DNA from: UBA4421 sp002704225
Lineage (GTDB): Bacteria > Pseudomonadota > Gammaproteobacteria > Pseudomonadales > Azotimanducaceae
DNA length: 64,000 bases
NCBI GenBank assembly: GCA_902556425.1
Contig: CACDWG010000005.1
Span: forward strand, 84,838 to 148,837
Reading direction: 5' to 3'
The translations under genes and the position numbers were made by a program. Every line of letters starts with the position of its first letter. The first letter of the stretch is position 1. The notes under the pieces are model-generated. The model made no database searches. It saw only the letters and a list, made by a program, of their open reading frames with translations, and had not been told where the DNA came from. This document shows positions 1 through 9,198 of the stretch, in pieces.

Positions 1-435
1 GACATGCCCTTTGCCATTCATAAATTGAACGCCGACGGTTCAGACCCAGCGCTGTCAGGCAGCCAGGAACGGAGTGCATCGTCGGCGGATTACTTAGCTG
101 ACAACATGGCCAAAGCGCCGGTACTGATGATTCCCTGCATCGAAGGGCGCATCGACAACGCCGATGGAGCGAACGCGAGCGCACAGGCCGGCACCATGGG
201 TTCAATCATTCCCGCTGCGTGGAGCTTTATGCTGGCCGCTCGGGCTCGGGGCCTAGGTACCGCATGGACGACCCTGCACTTAGCTCATGAAAAAGCCGTA
301 GCCGAGCTGCTGGGTATTCCATACGAGTCTTATACTCAAGTCGCCCTCATCCCCATCGCCTATACGAAGGGCACGGAGTTCAAGGCCGCTTACCGCCCGC
401 CGGTCGAGACCGTAATGCACGTAGACGAGTGGTAA
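1..435 (+). CDS. Nitroreductase family protein, C-terminal part (gene begins before the window)
   Basis: The reading frame is open from the first base and ends at a TAA at 433-435, so the first internal ATG (4) is probably not the real start; about 144 residues are visible. The stretch with GTMGSIIPAAWSFMLAARARGLGTAW is typical of the FMN-binding C-terminal half of nitroreductases, and the end (YRPPVETVMHVDEW) is a usual nitroreductase tail. Members reduce nitro compounds, quinones or flavins with NAD(P)H as dimers binding FMN; the substrate here cannot be told. It is convergent with the next gene, with a hairpin between them. Confidence 0.8.
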   Translation, partial: DMPFAIHKLNADGSDPALSGSQERSASSADYLADNMAKAPVLMIPCIEGRIDNADGANASAQAGTMGSIIPAAWSFMLAARARGLGTAWTTLHLAHEKAVAELLGIPYESYTQVALIPIAYTKGTEFKAAYRPPVETVMHVDEW

Positions 436-445
436 AGGGGCCTTG

Positions 446-473
446 GGCGCTTTTGACGACATTGAAAAGCGCC
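446..473. terminator. Hairpin between convergent genes, possible bidirectional terminator
   Basis: GGCGCTTTT (446-454) pairs perfectly with AAAAGCGCC (465-473) around a 10-base loop. It lies 10 bases after the nitroreductase stop and 35 bases before the stop of the convergent dehalogenase-like gene. The T and A runs are inside the stem instead of after it, so terminator activity is only likely. Confidence 0.4.
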
Positions 474-507
474 AACTCACATCTCTTTTGCGGCTAAGGC
501 CTCTGTC

Positions 508-1476
508 TTAGCCCTTCCCCTCGAGTATCAAAGCCGCGAGCTGGGCACCGTGAGTGTTTTGCGGAAAGTGCCCGGCATCAGGCAGCGCATCAAATCGCGC
601 ATTCATCTGCTCAGCCCACTGGCGACCCCAGCTTTCCGTAAACACGTCATCGGCACAGCCCCAAATAAAGTGGCAGCCCTTACCGCTGGCAGACCAGTTC
701 AACAGGGTTCGGTAATGCAGGGATTGCGCTGCGGCATTGCCATTGTGGTAGCTGTCCAATGGAATGGAGAGCGGGAAGCGGCGGAAGCCGTTATAGCCCG
801 CATCCGGCAGGCCTTTGTAGGGTGCGGAAAAGCCTTGATAAATGTTCGCGGCGGCACCGCTCAAGCCAGGATCTTCTCCGTCTACAAAGGCGGACATAAA
901 CGTTGCAACGTCGATAAGGCCAGAGCTGAGAACCAGAAGCAACCCAATATCAGGTTCCTCACGGGCATAGGTCCCACCCGCATGCCAACCCGCATTCCAG
1001 CGCCGTATGCCAGCGGAATACTCGTACGCCTCATGATGCAACCAGGTATTCATGATCACCAGATCGGAAAATCGCTCGGGCATCATGGCCGCTTGGGCTA
1101 AGCCCGTTGGGCCACCCCAGTCCTGACAGACCAATGTGATGCTCTGTAAATCCAGCTCGACTATCAGAGAGGTCAATATCTCCGTATGTCGAGCGATGGT
1201 GTACCAATGAATATCCGTTGGCTTGTCCGATCGACCGAACCCCATATGATCCGGCGCAATACAGCGATACCCAGCGTCCACCAGCACGGGAATCACATCA
1301 CGGTACAGATACGACCAGGTGGGCATACCATGCATGAGCAACATCACGGGCCCGTCCTTGGGGCCTTCATCCAGATAGTGCATTCGCAGATCTTGCCATC
1401 CGTGATAGTTCGGCGCGAAAGCGAAACCGGGTAAGTCAGTGAAATTTTCTTCTGCTGTTCGTACAAACTCCGTCAT
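508..1476 (-). CDS. Haloalkane dehalogenase-like alpha/beta hydrolase
   Basis: A 322-residue alpha/beta hydrolase with the layout of haloalkane dehalogenases: oxyanion-hole motif HGMPTWS near residue 49, nucleophile elbow VCQDWGG with Asp (about residue 119) in place of the usual Ser, and a C-terminal catalytic His in DAGHFPQNTHG (about 303). The Asp nucleophile is what separates dehalogenases from esterases and epoxide hydrolases with similar folds. The ATG at 1476 follows GGAGAGGAATTG at good spacing; a TTG one codon upstream is less likely. The gene is 27 bp downstream of a short-chain dehydrogenase and probably co-transcribed, so the natural substrate may give an alcohol that the SDR oxidises. 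The real substrate is unknown. Confidence 0.85.
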   Translation of the reverse strand: MTEFVRTAEENFTDLPGFAFAPNYHGWQDLRMHYLDEGPKDGPVMLLMHGMPTWSYLYRDVIPVLVDAGYRCIAPDHMGFGRSDKPTDIHWYTIARHTEILTSLIVELDLQSITLVCQDWGGPTGLAQAAMMPERFSDLVIMNTWLHHEAYEYSAGIRRWNAGWHAGGTYAREEPDIGLLLVLSSGLIDVATFMSAFVDGEDPGLSGAAANIYQGFSAPYKGLPDAGYNGFRRFPLSIPLDSYHNGNAAAQSLHYRTLLNWSASGKGCHFIWGCADDVFTESWGRQWAEQMNARFDALPDAGHFPQNTHGAQLAALILEGKG

Positions 1477-1503
1477 CAATTCCTCTCCTACGATCGCGTC
1501 AAA

Positions 1504-2397
1504 TCAAGGCTCAACTGGCAGATCTTTCAGTCCTTTTTTATTTCGGAACAGCGCCAAGGGCAAGAAAATAAAAGGCAACAGCTTGTCGTAGTGCATAGGG
1601 GTTAGGCGCTGGGCCAGATCGATGAGCTTGGCGTCCAAGCCCACAAAAATTCGGCTGCGGCGCTTACGCACACCATTGAGAATCACCTCGGCTGCCTTAC
1701 TGGCATGCATACCATTTTGCCGGAACGCCTCACCTTGCTCTTCCTGAGTGGCATCGGGCCGGGCAAACATTCCCTTCTTCTCTTCTTTCTCTTCAGACGG
1801 ATTCACTTTCGCTGCAGAAAGAATGTTTGTACCGATGTGTCCGGGGTGCACACAATGCACTTGCACAGACGTTCCCTTCATTTCTTTCGCAAGACTCTCA
1901 GTGAAACCTCGCACGGCAAACTTAGTCGCGTGATAAACGCTCTGGCGTGGCACCGCAATCATGCCGAAGATTGACGAGGTATTAACCACCGCGGATTCAG
2001 GCCGTTCCTTCAAGTAAGGCAAGAACGCCCGTGTCATGTTAACGACGCCGTGTAAATTCACGTCCATGACCTTGTCCCAGTCCGGCTCTGGCATGTTGGC
2101 AAAATCCGAATCGATGGTGATACCCGCATTGTTGAACACCAAGTCCACCTTGCCATGTTGGGCAATCACCTTTTCCGGCAGAGCATTAATCGCTGCTTCA
2201 TCACCTACATCCAACCTATGACTGGAAACCGCCACGTTGTAGTTTTTCAACATGGCTGCAGTTCCCGCCAAGGTGTCCTCGTTAACGTCGCAAATCACGA
2301 CATCGCAACCAGACTTCGCCAACAGTACGGCCAGGTAGCGACCCATCCCAGATCCAGCCCCGGTAATGACCGCGACCTTTGACATAAAATCCTTCAT
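1504..2397 (-). CDS. SDR family NAD(P)-dependent oxidoreductase
   Basis: A 297-residue classical short-chain dehydrogenase: nucleotide-binding TGAGSGMG at residues 12-19, NNAG at 89-92, catalytic Ser near 141 and YxxxK at Tyr155/Lys159. The tail after about residue 200 is longer than the 250-residue norm and contains KRRSRIFVG and a hydrophobic end, as in SDRs often annotated as acetoin or retinol dehydrogenase-like. The start is preceded by AAGGAA at the right distance. Asp38 after the second beta strand suggests NAD preference. It forms a two-gene unit with the dehalogenase-like gene downstream. Substrate unknown. Confidence 0.9.
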   Translation of the reverse strand: MKDFMSKVAVITGAGSGMGRYLAVLLAKSGCDVVICDVNEDTLAGTAAMLKNYNVAVSSHRLDVGDEAAINALPEKVIAQHGKVDLVFNNAGITIDSDFANMPEPDWDKVMDVNLHGVVNMTRAFLPYLKERPESAVVNTSSIFGMIAVPRQSVYHATKFAVRGFTESLAKEMKGTSVQVHCVHPGHIGTNILSAAKVNPSEEKEEKKGMFARPDATQEEQGEAFRQNGMHASKAAEVILNGVRKRRSRIFVGLDAKLIDLAQRLTPMHYDKLLPFIFLPLALFRNKKGLKDLPVEP

Positions 2398-2441
2398 GTT
2401 TGTTTCCTTGGTTGTTTGCTCGCGCTAGTCCATTGGGCGAT

Positions 2442-3569
2442 TTAGAGACTCTGATACACGGCCTGCAATAGGCTCATGGAGCGGTTATCGCCCATAAGTC
2501 CGGGGAACATTTTGTTCATCACGAACGATGCGCTCAGACTGGCGTCTTGATCCACCACCACACTCGAGCCGCCCCAGCCCCCCCAGAAGCAGGTGTTCTG
2601 ATTCGGCGACAGCGGCATCACTTCCGAATTGAGGCCAAGGCCTAAACCAAAAGCAATGGGCACGCCCAATACCATATCCGTACCGGCGATTCGCGTCTGC
2701 ATCACCGATTCGGCGGTTTCCTTGGAAAACAAGTCGACCCCAAAGGCCGAACCCTTGCAGGCCAGCGGCGCTTGCAGTCGGGCGATTGCCCGCGCATTAG
2801 AATGACCGTTAGCAGCCGGAATTTCTGCCCGGCGCCACCCGTCTGTCCATGACTGGGTTGCCGGCGCAAACGGGCTGGCGAAGGTACGAGCGGCAATTGA
2901 GTCATTGTCCGCGCTCGGCGCACTGCCATCACCGGTAGGAATCAAAGCCCCGATTCGAGGAAATTCGCTGTCGGGCACGCCAATGTAGAAGTCTGCGTTC
3001 AACGGCCCAGCGATCTCTTCTTGAAAAAAGGTGCCAAGACTTTTGCCGGTAATGCGTCGTACTAACTCACCAATCAAGTAACCCTGGGTGAGCGCATGGT
3101 AACCTGAGGCAGAACCGGGCTCCCACCAAGGCGCTTGCGCCGCCAACGTCGTCACCATCTTATCCCAGTCGTACATGTCGTCAGGCGTCATGTGTTGATC
3201 CATGCCAGACAGACCTGATGCATGATTCATGAAGTGCCACACCTTGACACTGTGCTTACCGTTTTGAGCAAACTCTGGCCAGTAATCGGCGACATTCGTA
3301 TCAAAATCCAGCTGACCACGGTCGGCCAGCAGCAGGGCGCAAAGAAAAGACATGGTCTTGGTAGAGCTATAGACATTGACAATGGTGTCTTGCTGCCATG
3401 GTTGCGTACGAGCTTCATCCAAGTGACCTCCCCACAGGTCGATCACCATCTCGCCTTCAACGGTTACGGCAAACGAAGCACCCACGTCATCACCCCGATC
3501 AATGCTCGCCGACAGCAAGTCCCGCACACCAGCAAATTTTTCATCACACACACCGTATATCTCAGCCAT
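2442..3569 (-). CDS. Serine hydrolase of the beta-lactamase/EstB family
   Basis: A 375-residue serine hydrolase with the SxxK catalytic motif SSTK (Ser68, Lys71) and a YHA motif at the usual YxN place (GYHALTQGY); the C-terminal WGGWGGSS stretch is typical of EstB-like esterases. These enzymes hydrolyse esters, and true beta-lactamase activity is rare. The frame is open upstream to 3707, inside the end of lacZ, but the ATG at 3569 has a strong GGAGGG site just before it and is the likely start. It lies 23 bp after lacZ and probably shares its transcript, so it could remove acyl groups from imported sugars or glycosides (inference). Confidence 0.85.
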   Translation of the reverse strand: MAEIYGVCDEKFAGVRDLLSASIDRGDDVGASFAVTVEGEMVIDLWGGHLDEARTQPWQQDTIVNVYSSTKTMSFLCALLLADRGQLDFDTNVADYWPEFAQNGKHSVKVWHFMNHASGLSGMDQHMTPDDMYDWDKMVTTLAAQAPWWEPGSASGYHALTQGYLIGELVRRITGKSLGTFFQEEIAGPLNADFYIGVPDSEFPRIGALIPTGDGSAPSADNDSIAARTFASPFAPATQSWTDGWRRAEIPAANGHSNARAIARLQAPLACKGSAFGVDLFSKETAESVMQTRIAGTDMVLGVPIAFGLGLGLNSEVMPLSPNQNTCFWGGWGGSSVVVDQDASLSASFVMNKMFPGLMGDNRSMSLLQAVYQSL

Positions 3570-3592
3570 GCCATCCCTCCAGAGTATCGAAT

Positions 3593-6500
3593 TTATTTCA
3601 GCGAAAATGTCCACGTGTAATGGCCGTCTTTCAGCAAATATTGCTCTTTGGCACTTGGCGTCCAAGAATCGTCGCCACCCACGCCCATGTGATAACCGTC
3701 TAAACACAGATGCAAACCCGCTTCGGGCTCTAACTGGTGATAATGGGTAGCAGCTGACAACTGATCAAAGCCAAAACGACTGACACTAAAGTGAAACCCA
3801 CCCGACACGAAGATTGCTCCTATCTGCAACTGACTGACATCGCAACGCAAGCCATTCTCGGAGGGAAAAATGTAATCCGTGTGCATGTCGGGAATACTTT
3901 GCCGCCAAGCGCCGTAATCCGCACTCGCGAGGCGATCAGGATAATTTTCATGAGGCCCACGTCCAAACCAGCTGACCATCTCGGCCGTCGTTTTGAGATT
4001 CAGATGAGCGCCAACACGAGCCAGCGGCGGCAGGCGCCCAGACACATCGACCTGCACTCGAACATCCATCTGGCCGTCACCATGAAATTGATGCGTCCAG
4101 AAGCTTCGAATCAGTAATGTCCCATCAACGAAATGGCCCTGCTCGACGACGACCATGCCTTGATCGTGTTCGGCCCGGATGTTCAGACATCGCGACTGCA
4201 GATCAAACAATCCAGACTGCTGCCAGCGTGCAAGCCATGACCGAGGATCCAACCGCCCTGCTTCGCTGACCCCGATGTCGTTGTCCAGAGGCGCCCTGAC
4301 GAAATTGTCTGCCAAAGCCTCATGGAGCATTTCCTGACCGGCCTTGATCCAACTCGTCAACAATCCGGTGTCAGCGTCGATCCGCCAAATGCTCTCTCCT
4401 GCCGCAATCTCAAATCCAGCCTCGGTTTCTGCGACCACTGCTACATCGGCTGGAGCAGCGTGCGGCAACGGCTCACCGGTCAGCCCAAACTGCCAGCGCG
4501 CTACCTCGTGACCCGGCTCTGACCAATCCGTCGATTCAACCTGCGTAATCCAAACGTTCAGCCAACTGGCACCCCTCTGCTGAAGATCCTTGGGAAACAG
4601 CGGCACGCTGCTTACCTCACCAGGCAACAAATCCAGCGCCACGTCTCCGCTATCGATCACTCGTTTTTCGTCCAGGTACTGCCAGTGCAGGCGCTCGTTT
4701 GCGGTGGCTCTGAACAGGTATTCGCTTGTGACGGTAACGCTGATCTCATCGCGGGAACGCAGCTTTGCCGTAAAGGGCTGCTGACAGCGCTTGGCTTCCA
4801 ACAAGGTCGGATGCGGGCTGCGATCGGGAAAGACCAAACCATTGATGCAAAATTGCCGGTCATTCTTTTCTTCACCGAAATCACCGCCATAGGCCCAGAC
4901 GGTCCGCCCGTGCTCGTCGGTTTTGTTTAGCCCTTGATCTACCCAATCCCAAATAAATCCGCCTTGGAGCCTTGGGTATTTCCTAAAGGCGTCCCAATAG
5001 TCCGAAAAATTTCCCAGACTGTTGCCCATGGCATGGGCGTATTCACACAGAATGATGGGCCGATTTTCCCCGCCTAAACCAGCCCATTTGATCAAACCCG
5101 GTTTAGGAGCCAAATCCGGTCCCTGAGGCATATCGGTGTCTGTTCTGGCGTACATGGGACAAATGATGTCTGTGGCAGAGGTCGCCGAGCCACCCCCTTC
5201 GTATTGAATTGGCCGAGAAGGATCTGCCCGCTTGGTCCAGTGATACATCGCCTCGTGGGCGGCTCCGTATCCAGACTCATTCCCAAGCGACCACACAATG
5301 ATACTCGGGTGATTGAAATCTCTTGCGACCATACGGGTCATACGTTGCAAAAAGGCCGCAGCCCATGCCGGGTCGTCTGCAAGCGCACCCATGGGCGTCA
5401 TACCGTGCGTTTCGATATTGGCTTCATCGACGACATAAAGCCCCAAGCGATCGCACAGACGATAAAAGCCGGCTTGATGCGGGTAATGAGAGCAACGCAC
5501 TGCATTAAAATTGTTCTGCTTCATCAACACCAGGTCGCGCTCCACATCCTGCAGCGATTCGTGATGACCCGTCGCCGGATGGTGCTCGTGCTTATTGACC
5601 CCGCGAATCAGAAGCGGTCTGCCGTTCAAACACAATTGCCCCTCAATGATTGCCACGGAACGAAAGCCAACATCACAGGCCTCCACTTCAACCACTTGGC
5701 CATTGGCATCGCACAACGACACAGTCAGCCGATACAGGGAAGGCTCTTCCGCACTCCAGTGTTTAGGCGACGGTACCGACAATCTGATGTGACAGCGGTT
5801 TGGATAACCGCCCTTTTCGTCAATCTGCTTCGTGCCCATGGGAAAGATTTCTTCAACGACCAGAGAGCCAGACGGGTCTTCTAGGTCGTAGAGCCCCAGA
5901 CGGATTCCATGGCCCGCGGCATGCTCAGCGGTCACCGTAATCTCGAGTTCGCCGTGCTCGTACCGATCATCCAGCCCGGCGGTGACCTGCAGATCGCCAA
6001 TGTGTTGCCGCGGTTTTTTCAGCAGGAATACAGAACGAAAAATCCCGCTCAGATTCCACATGTCCTGATCTTCGAGGTAGCTCCCATCGCTGAACCGAAA
6101 AACCACTACCTTCAACCGATTGTCACCCGCCAGCAGATGCTCCGTCAGATCGAACTCCGCGGGCAATCGACTGTCTTGGGAATAACCGATCCATACGCCG
6201 TTACACCACAGATGGAAGGCGCTATCCACGCCGTCGAAAGCGATTCGAACCTGCTCTTCCCCGAGCCAATCCTCGGAAAGGGTGATCGTGCGCTGATAGC
6301 AACCTGTGGGGTTGTCGTCCGGTACCTGTGGTGGGTTACACGGAAACGGGTACTTCACATTGGTATAAATCGGTCGATCGAACCCTTGCAACTGCCAGTG
6401 ACCGGGTACTGAAATCGATGAACAAGACACCGAACCCTGTGGCCAGTTGTCCGGCACATCGTCTGGTCTGGCAAAGAGCTCGAATTGCCATTGGCCATCA

Positions 6501-6640
6501 AGGGACAAAACCGCATCGCTGATGTTGTCTTCCCTGGCATCTGTCTCCCTCCGCCAACTGGACAAAGGCGCGTGTGCTGGCATTCTGTGCTGAGACGTAA
6601 TGTCTGGGGTCTGCCAAGCCCGCTGAGTTTTGAAGTTCAT
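3593..6640 (-). CDS. lacZ: Beta-galactosidase, glycoside hydrolase family 2
   Basis: A 1015-residue enzyme with the full GH2 LacZ layout: N-terminal sugar-binding domain, immunoglobulin-like domain, TIM barrel, second Ig domain, and the C-terminal domain 5 (MVSWFGRGPHENYPDR). Acid/base Glu455 sits in WSLGNESGYG and nucleophile Glu533 in ILCEYAHAMGNSLG. Length matches E. coli LacZ (1024). There is no signal peptide, so it is cytoplasmic and hydrolyses imported beta-galactosides. It is divergent from a sugar-dehydrogenase-like SDR and followed by a serine hydrolase. No transporter or lac-type repressor is adjacent. Confidence 0.95.
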   Translation of the reverse strand: MNFKTQRAWQTPDITSQHRMPAHAPLSSWRRETDAREDNISDAVLSLDGQWQFELFARPDDVPDNWPQGSVSCSSISVPGHWQLQGFDRPIYTNVKYPFPCNPPQVPDDNPTGCYQRTITLSEDWLGEEQVRIAFDGVDSAFHLWCNGVWIGYSQDSRLPAEFDLTEHLLAGDNRLKVVVFRFSDGSYLEDQDMWNLSGIFRSVFLLKKPRQHIGDLQVTAGLDDRYEHGELEITVTAEHAAGHGIRLGLYDLEDPSGSLVVEEIFPMGTKQIDEKGGYPNRCHIRLSVPSPKHWSAEEPSLYRLTVSLCDANGQVVEVEACDVGFRSVAIIEGQLCLNGRPLLIRGVNKHEHHPATGHHESLQDVERDLVLMKQNNFNAVRCSHYPHQAGFYRLCDRLGLYVVDEANIETHGMTPMGALADDPAWAAAFLQRMTRMVARDFNHPSIIVWSLGNESGYGAAHEAMYHWTKRADPSRPIQYEGGGSATSATDIICPMYARTDTDMPQGPDLAPKPGLIKWAGLGGENRPIILCEYAHAMGNSLGNFSDYWDAFRKYPRLQGGFIWDWVDQGLNKTDEHGRTVWAYGGDFGEEKNDRQFCINGLVFPDRSPHPTLLEAKRCQQPFTAKLRSRDEISVTVTSEYLFRATANERLHWQYLDEKRVIDSGDVALDLLPGEVSSVPLFPKDLQQRGASWLNVWITQVESTDWSEPGHEVARWQFGLTGEPLPHAAPADVAVVAETEAGFEIAAGESIWRIDADTGLLTSWIKAGQEMLHEALADNFVRAPLDNDIGVSEAGRLDPRSWLARWQQSGLFDLQSRCLNIRAEHDQGMVVVEQGHFVDGTLLIRSFWTHQFHGDGQMDVRVQVDVSGRLPPLARVGAHLNLKTTAEMVSWFGRGPHENYPDRLASADYGAWRQSIPDMHTDYIFPSENGLRCDVSQLQIGAIFVSGGFHFSVSRFGFDQLSAATHYHQLEPEAGLHLCLDGYHMGVGGDDSWTPSAKEQYLLKDGHYTWTFSLK

Positions 6641-6747
6641 GACCGCACCTTCTTTCTTCGCGAGCAGTTAACCGTAATTTTGAATCAGGCTGCCGCTCTC
6701 CTCGGCTGGCCCGGGTTGGATCATAACCAAAAACAAGGGATCGCCAA

Positions 6748-7500
6748 ATGCAGGACAGCGCTCAATATCCAAGCCTTCACGGGCAGGGTGTTTTCATCAC
6801 AGGAGGAGCCACCGGCATTGGTGCGGCGCTCGTCCGCGCCTTCAATGAACAGGGCGCCCGCGTGACGTTTGCGGACATCAACCAAGACGCAGGCTCAGCA
6901 TTGGTGACTGAGCTAGGCGGAAGGCCACAGTTCGCGCACATCGACCTGACCGATACGTCGGCTCTGCAAATGGCCATCCATCAGATGAACAATCGATCAC
7001 CTCTTGCTGTGCTGATCAATAATGCCGCCAACGACATGCGTCATTCGCCAGACGACACGCGTCCGGAACAGTGGCGGGAGTGCATGGCGATCAACTTGGA
7101 CGCGGCATTTTTCGCGGCACAAGCCAGCGCGCCCCTGATGGCCGCTCATGGCGGCGGTTCGATCATCAATTTCAGTTCAATCAATGCGTTACTGGGGCCG
7201 AGCAATATGCCCGGATATGTCAGTGCAAAAGCCGGCCTGATCGGCATGACCAAGGCACTGGCTCGGGACTATGGGGAACGCTTTGTGCGGGTCAATGCCA
7301 TTTTACCCGGGTGGGTTGTGACAGAACGACAACTGCAGACCTGGCTCACGCCAGAAGAGGAGTCGCGATGGATGAACCAGGTGGCCTTGCCGAAACGACT
7401 GCTACCCGAGGATGTGGCTCGTCTGGCGCTATTTTTGGCGGCCAGTGACTCAGCCATGATCACGGGTCAAGCGTTCACCATCGATGGCGGCAGAACCTAG
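6748..7500 (+). CDS. SDR family oxidoreductase, aldose 1-dehydrogenase-like
   Basis: A 250-residue classical SDR: TGGATGIG near residues 18-25, NNAAND at 91-96, Ser143/144 in NFSSI, and Tyr157/Lys161. The start has AAGGG upstream. From memory, the order YPSL, NNA-ND-RH, GGG-INF-SI and the RLLPEDVA tail strongly resembles Caulobacter D-xylose 1-dehydrogenase (XylB), which makes sugar lactones. Divergence from lacZ (107 bp shared regulatory region) fits a role as galactose or other aldose dehydrogenase in oxidative sugar breakdown. SDR substrates are hard to predict from motifs, so the function is inferred. Confidence 0.88.
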   Translation: MQDSAQYPSLHGQGVFITGGATGIGAALVRAFNEQGARVTFADINQDAGSALVTELGGRPQFAHIDLTDTSALQMAIHQMNNRSPLAVLINNAANDMRHSPDDTRPEQWRECMAINLDAAFFAAQASAPLMAAHGGGSIINFSSINALLGPSNMPGYVSAKAGLIGMTKALARDYGERFVRVNAILPGWVVTERQLQTWLTPEEESRWMNQVALPKRLLPEDVARLALFLAASDSAMITGQAFTIDGGRT

Positions 7501-7528
7501 ACGCCTCCGTGGACCCCTTACCCAGGCG

Positions 7529-7924
7529 CTACCAATCGTTTTTGAAAATACGCTGGGATTCGCCTCGATTTTCGAAATACAGCAAAACAGACGACACGCA
7601 CAAGCCGACCATGATCAACCAATCGATCCAGTATTCGGCGGAAAACGGTAGTCGAAACACGCCGACGACCAACAGACTGTTCACAAAGACTTGAACCGGA
7701 GCAACCGAGGACAGCGGGCGCTTGTTCCGAAGATGACGAAAAATAAAAAAAGCCATCGTCAGGAACACCGCCGACCGTATGACGACGAGGCGACCGCCCT
7801 CATTGCCGGTCAATTCCCCCAAGACCGAGCCGGGCAAATAGACGTCATGCCCTACCATCGACAGCGCGCTAACCACTAGGAAACCAACCATGCACAAAGC
7901 CAATAACCCTTTTCTAATCGTCAT
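7529..7924 (-). CDS. Small integral membrane protein, unknown function
   Basis: A 131-residue protein with four likely membrane helices (about residues 7-25, 47-63, 78-93 and 100-118) joined by short loops, one being basic (FRHLRNKRP). The spacing of hydrophobic blocks and coding-like codon use support a real gene. I do not recognise a family. It is convergent with the SDR at 7500 (28 bp apart) and lies downstream of the esterase on the same strand, 87 bp away. Confidence 0.65.
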   Translation of the reverse strand: MTIRKGLLALCMVGFLVVSALSMVGHDVYLPGSVLGELTGNEGGRLVVIRSAVFLTMAFFIFRHLRNKRPLSSVAPVQVFVNSLLVVGVFRLPFSAEYWIDWLIMVGLCVSSVLLYFENRGESQRIFKNDW

Positions 7925-8011
7925 TCCTATTAGCTCTTAACACTTGCAAGGAAATTAACGACTTTCAGGCTCGATGCAAAGCCTCAAACCGGTCGCAGTT
8001 GTAACGAACTG

Positions 8012-9076
8012 TTACCGGCAGGCGTAGGCGAAAGTACGCAACGATCCCAGGGTTTCCTGATAGGGCTCCGGTGCGATATCCGGAAAACTCATATCACCCG
8101 CGTGATTGGTGGCGGGAACAACCCTCGCCGTAGCCGAATTGCCCGCGCTCAGCAGCTTTCGGAAAAACACAAGACCTTCATCTCTCAGCGGGTCTAGCTC
8201 ATTTACCGAAATGATATGTGGCGGAAGGCCCGTCAGATCTTCCTCAGTGGCATGGTAGGGCCAAGCGAGCGGATTCTTTGCGTTAGCCAATTCGGGATCA
8301 TAGGCCTTAACCAGAGCCGACATCATCGGGCCGTCTAACGTATACCCGTCGTTTTCCTTTAGAGACAGAAGATTTTCCGGAGGATCCGCGTAGGCCCCAC
8401 TGATGTAGGGACACAAGGCATACACACCTTGAATGCTGTCGATTCGCCCTCCGCGTTTTGCCGCCAACGTGGTCGCTAAGGCTAAGTTTCCGCCCCCGGA
8501 TTCACCTGACATAATGATTGCCGAAATACCCAATCGCTGACGATTTTTATCAGTCCACTGCAAAGCCGCATCGCAATCGTTCAAGCCGGCAGGGAACGGG
8601 TGGTTACCCAACACACCACTGCCATTACGAAATTCAACACCCACCACAACCAATCCGCTTTGCGCCAGATCGTTGCGCCAGCGCACGTAGTTTGGATCTC
8701 CGGCAGTCAGAATGACCATGCCGCCGCCGTGCGTATGGAAGATACAGGGCAGCGCGCCCTCATGATTCGAAGGACGGTGAATGTAAAGCGTAATCTCATT
8801 GCCATCGACACCTTCGATGACTTCCGTCGTCTGCTCCACATCGCTGTAATCTGGCATCGCCGCATGCATTTCTGGATACGGCATGGACATTAGCGCTTCG
8901 AGCTTTGTGCCATAGTCAACACAGGCTTCATAGGAAGCGTCCGAGTCCAGCGGCTCAATAGCATCCCCAATATCACCGACGGCCGCGATGACACTTGCCA
9001 CCCGCGGATCCATCCTAGGATCTGTTAGCAGAGTCATCGTTGGGTCGCCCAGTCGTCCGGGTAAATGATTTTGCAT
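8012..9076 (-). CDS. Alpha/beta hydrolase, hormone-sensitive-lipase type esterase
   Basis: A 354-residue esterase with the HSL-family oxyanion motif HGGG (residues 116-119) and nucleophile elbow GESGGG (Ser193). The C-terminal half holds the expected Asp and His (NELDPLRDEG and ATNHAGD). The frame is open to 9106, but the ATG at 9076 has a purine-rich GAGAGA region upstream and avoids the odd MMYFFMRDAA leader, so it is preferred. No signal peptide is seen, so it is probably cytoplasmic, acting on short acyl esters. It is divergent from the PhyH-like gene at 9199. Confidence 0.85.
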   Translation of the reverse strand: MQNHLPGRLGDPTMTLLTDPRMDPRVASVIAAVGDIGDAIEPLDSDASYEACVDYGTKLEALMSMPYPEMHAAMPDYSDVEQTTEVIEGVDGNEITLYIHRPSNHEGALPCIFHTHGGGMVILTAGDPNYVRWRNDLAQSGLVVVGVEFRNGSGVLGNHPFPAGLNDCDAALQWTDKNRQRLGISAIIMSGESGGGNLALATTLAAKRGGRIDSIQGVYALCPYISGAYADPPENLLSLKENDGYTLDGPMMSALVKAYDPELANAKNPLAWPYHATEEDLTGLPPHIISVNELDPLRDEGLVFFRKLLSAGNSATARVVPATNHAGDMSFPDIAPEPYQETLGSLRTFAYACR

Positions 9077-9198
9077 GGCCGCGTCTCTCATGAAAAAATA
9101 CATCATGCCGCAGAAAATACGATGTGTGAAAGGGTCTGCAAACGCTCTAGCATCGACGCTGTGGCATCACATCGCCGAAAAATTGGAGAATCAAACGA

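Noticed and set aside
550..1101. 183-codon plus-strand frame
   Set aside because: Antisense to the dehalogenase-like gene, whose catalytic motifs are all intact.
5204..5884. Long plus-strand frame of 226 codons
   Set aside because: It lies wholly opposite lacZ and has no protein-like features; an antisense shadow.
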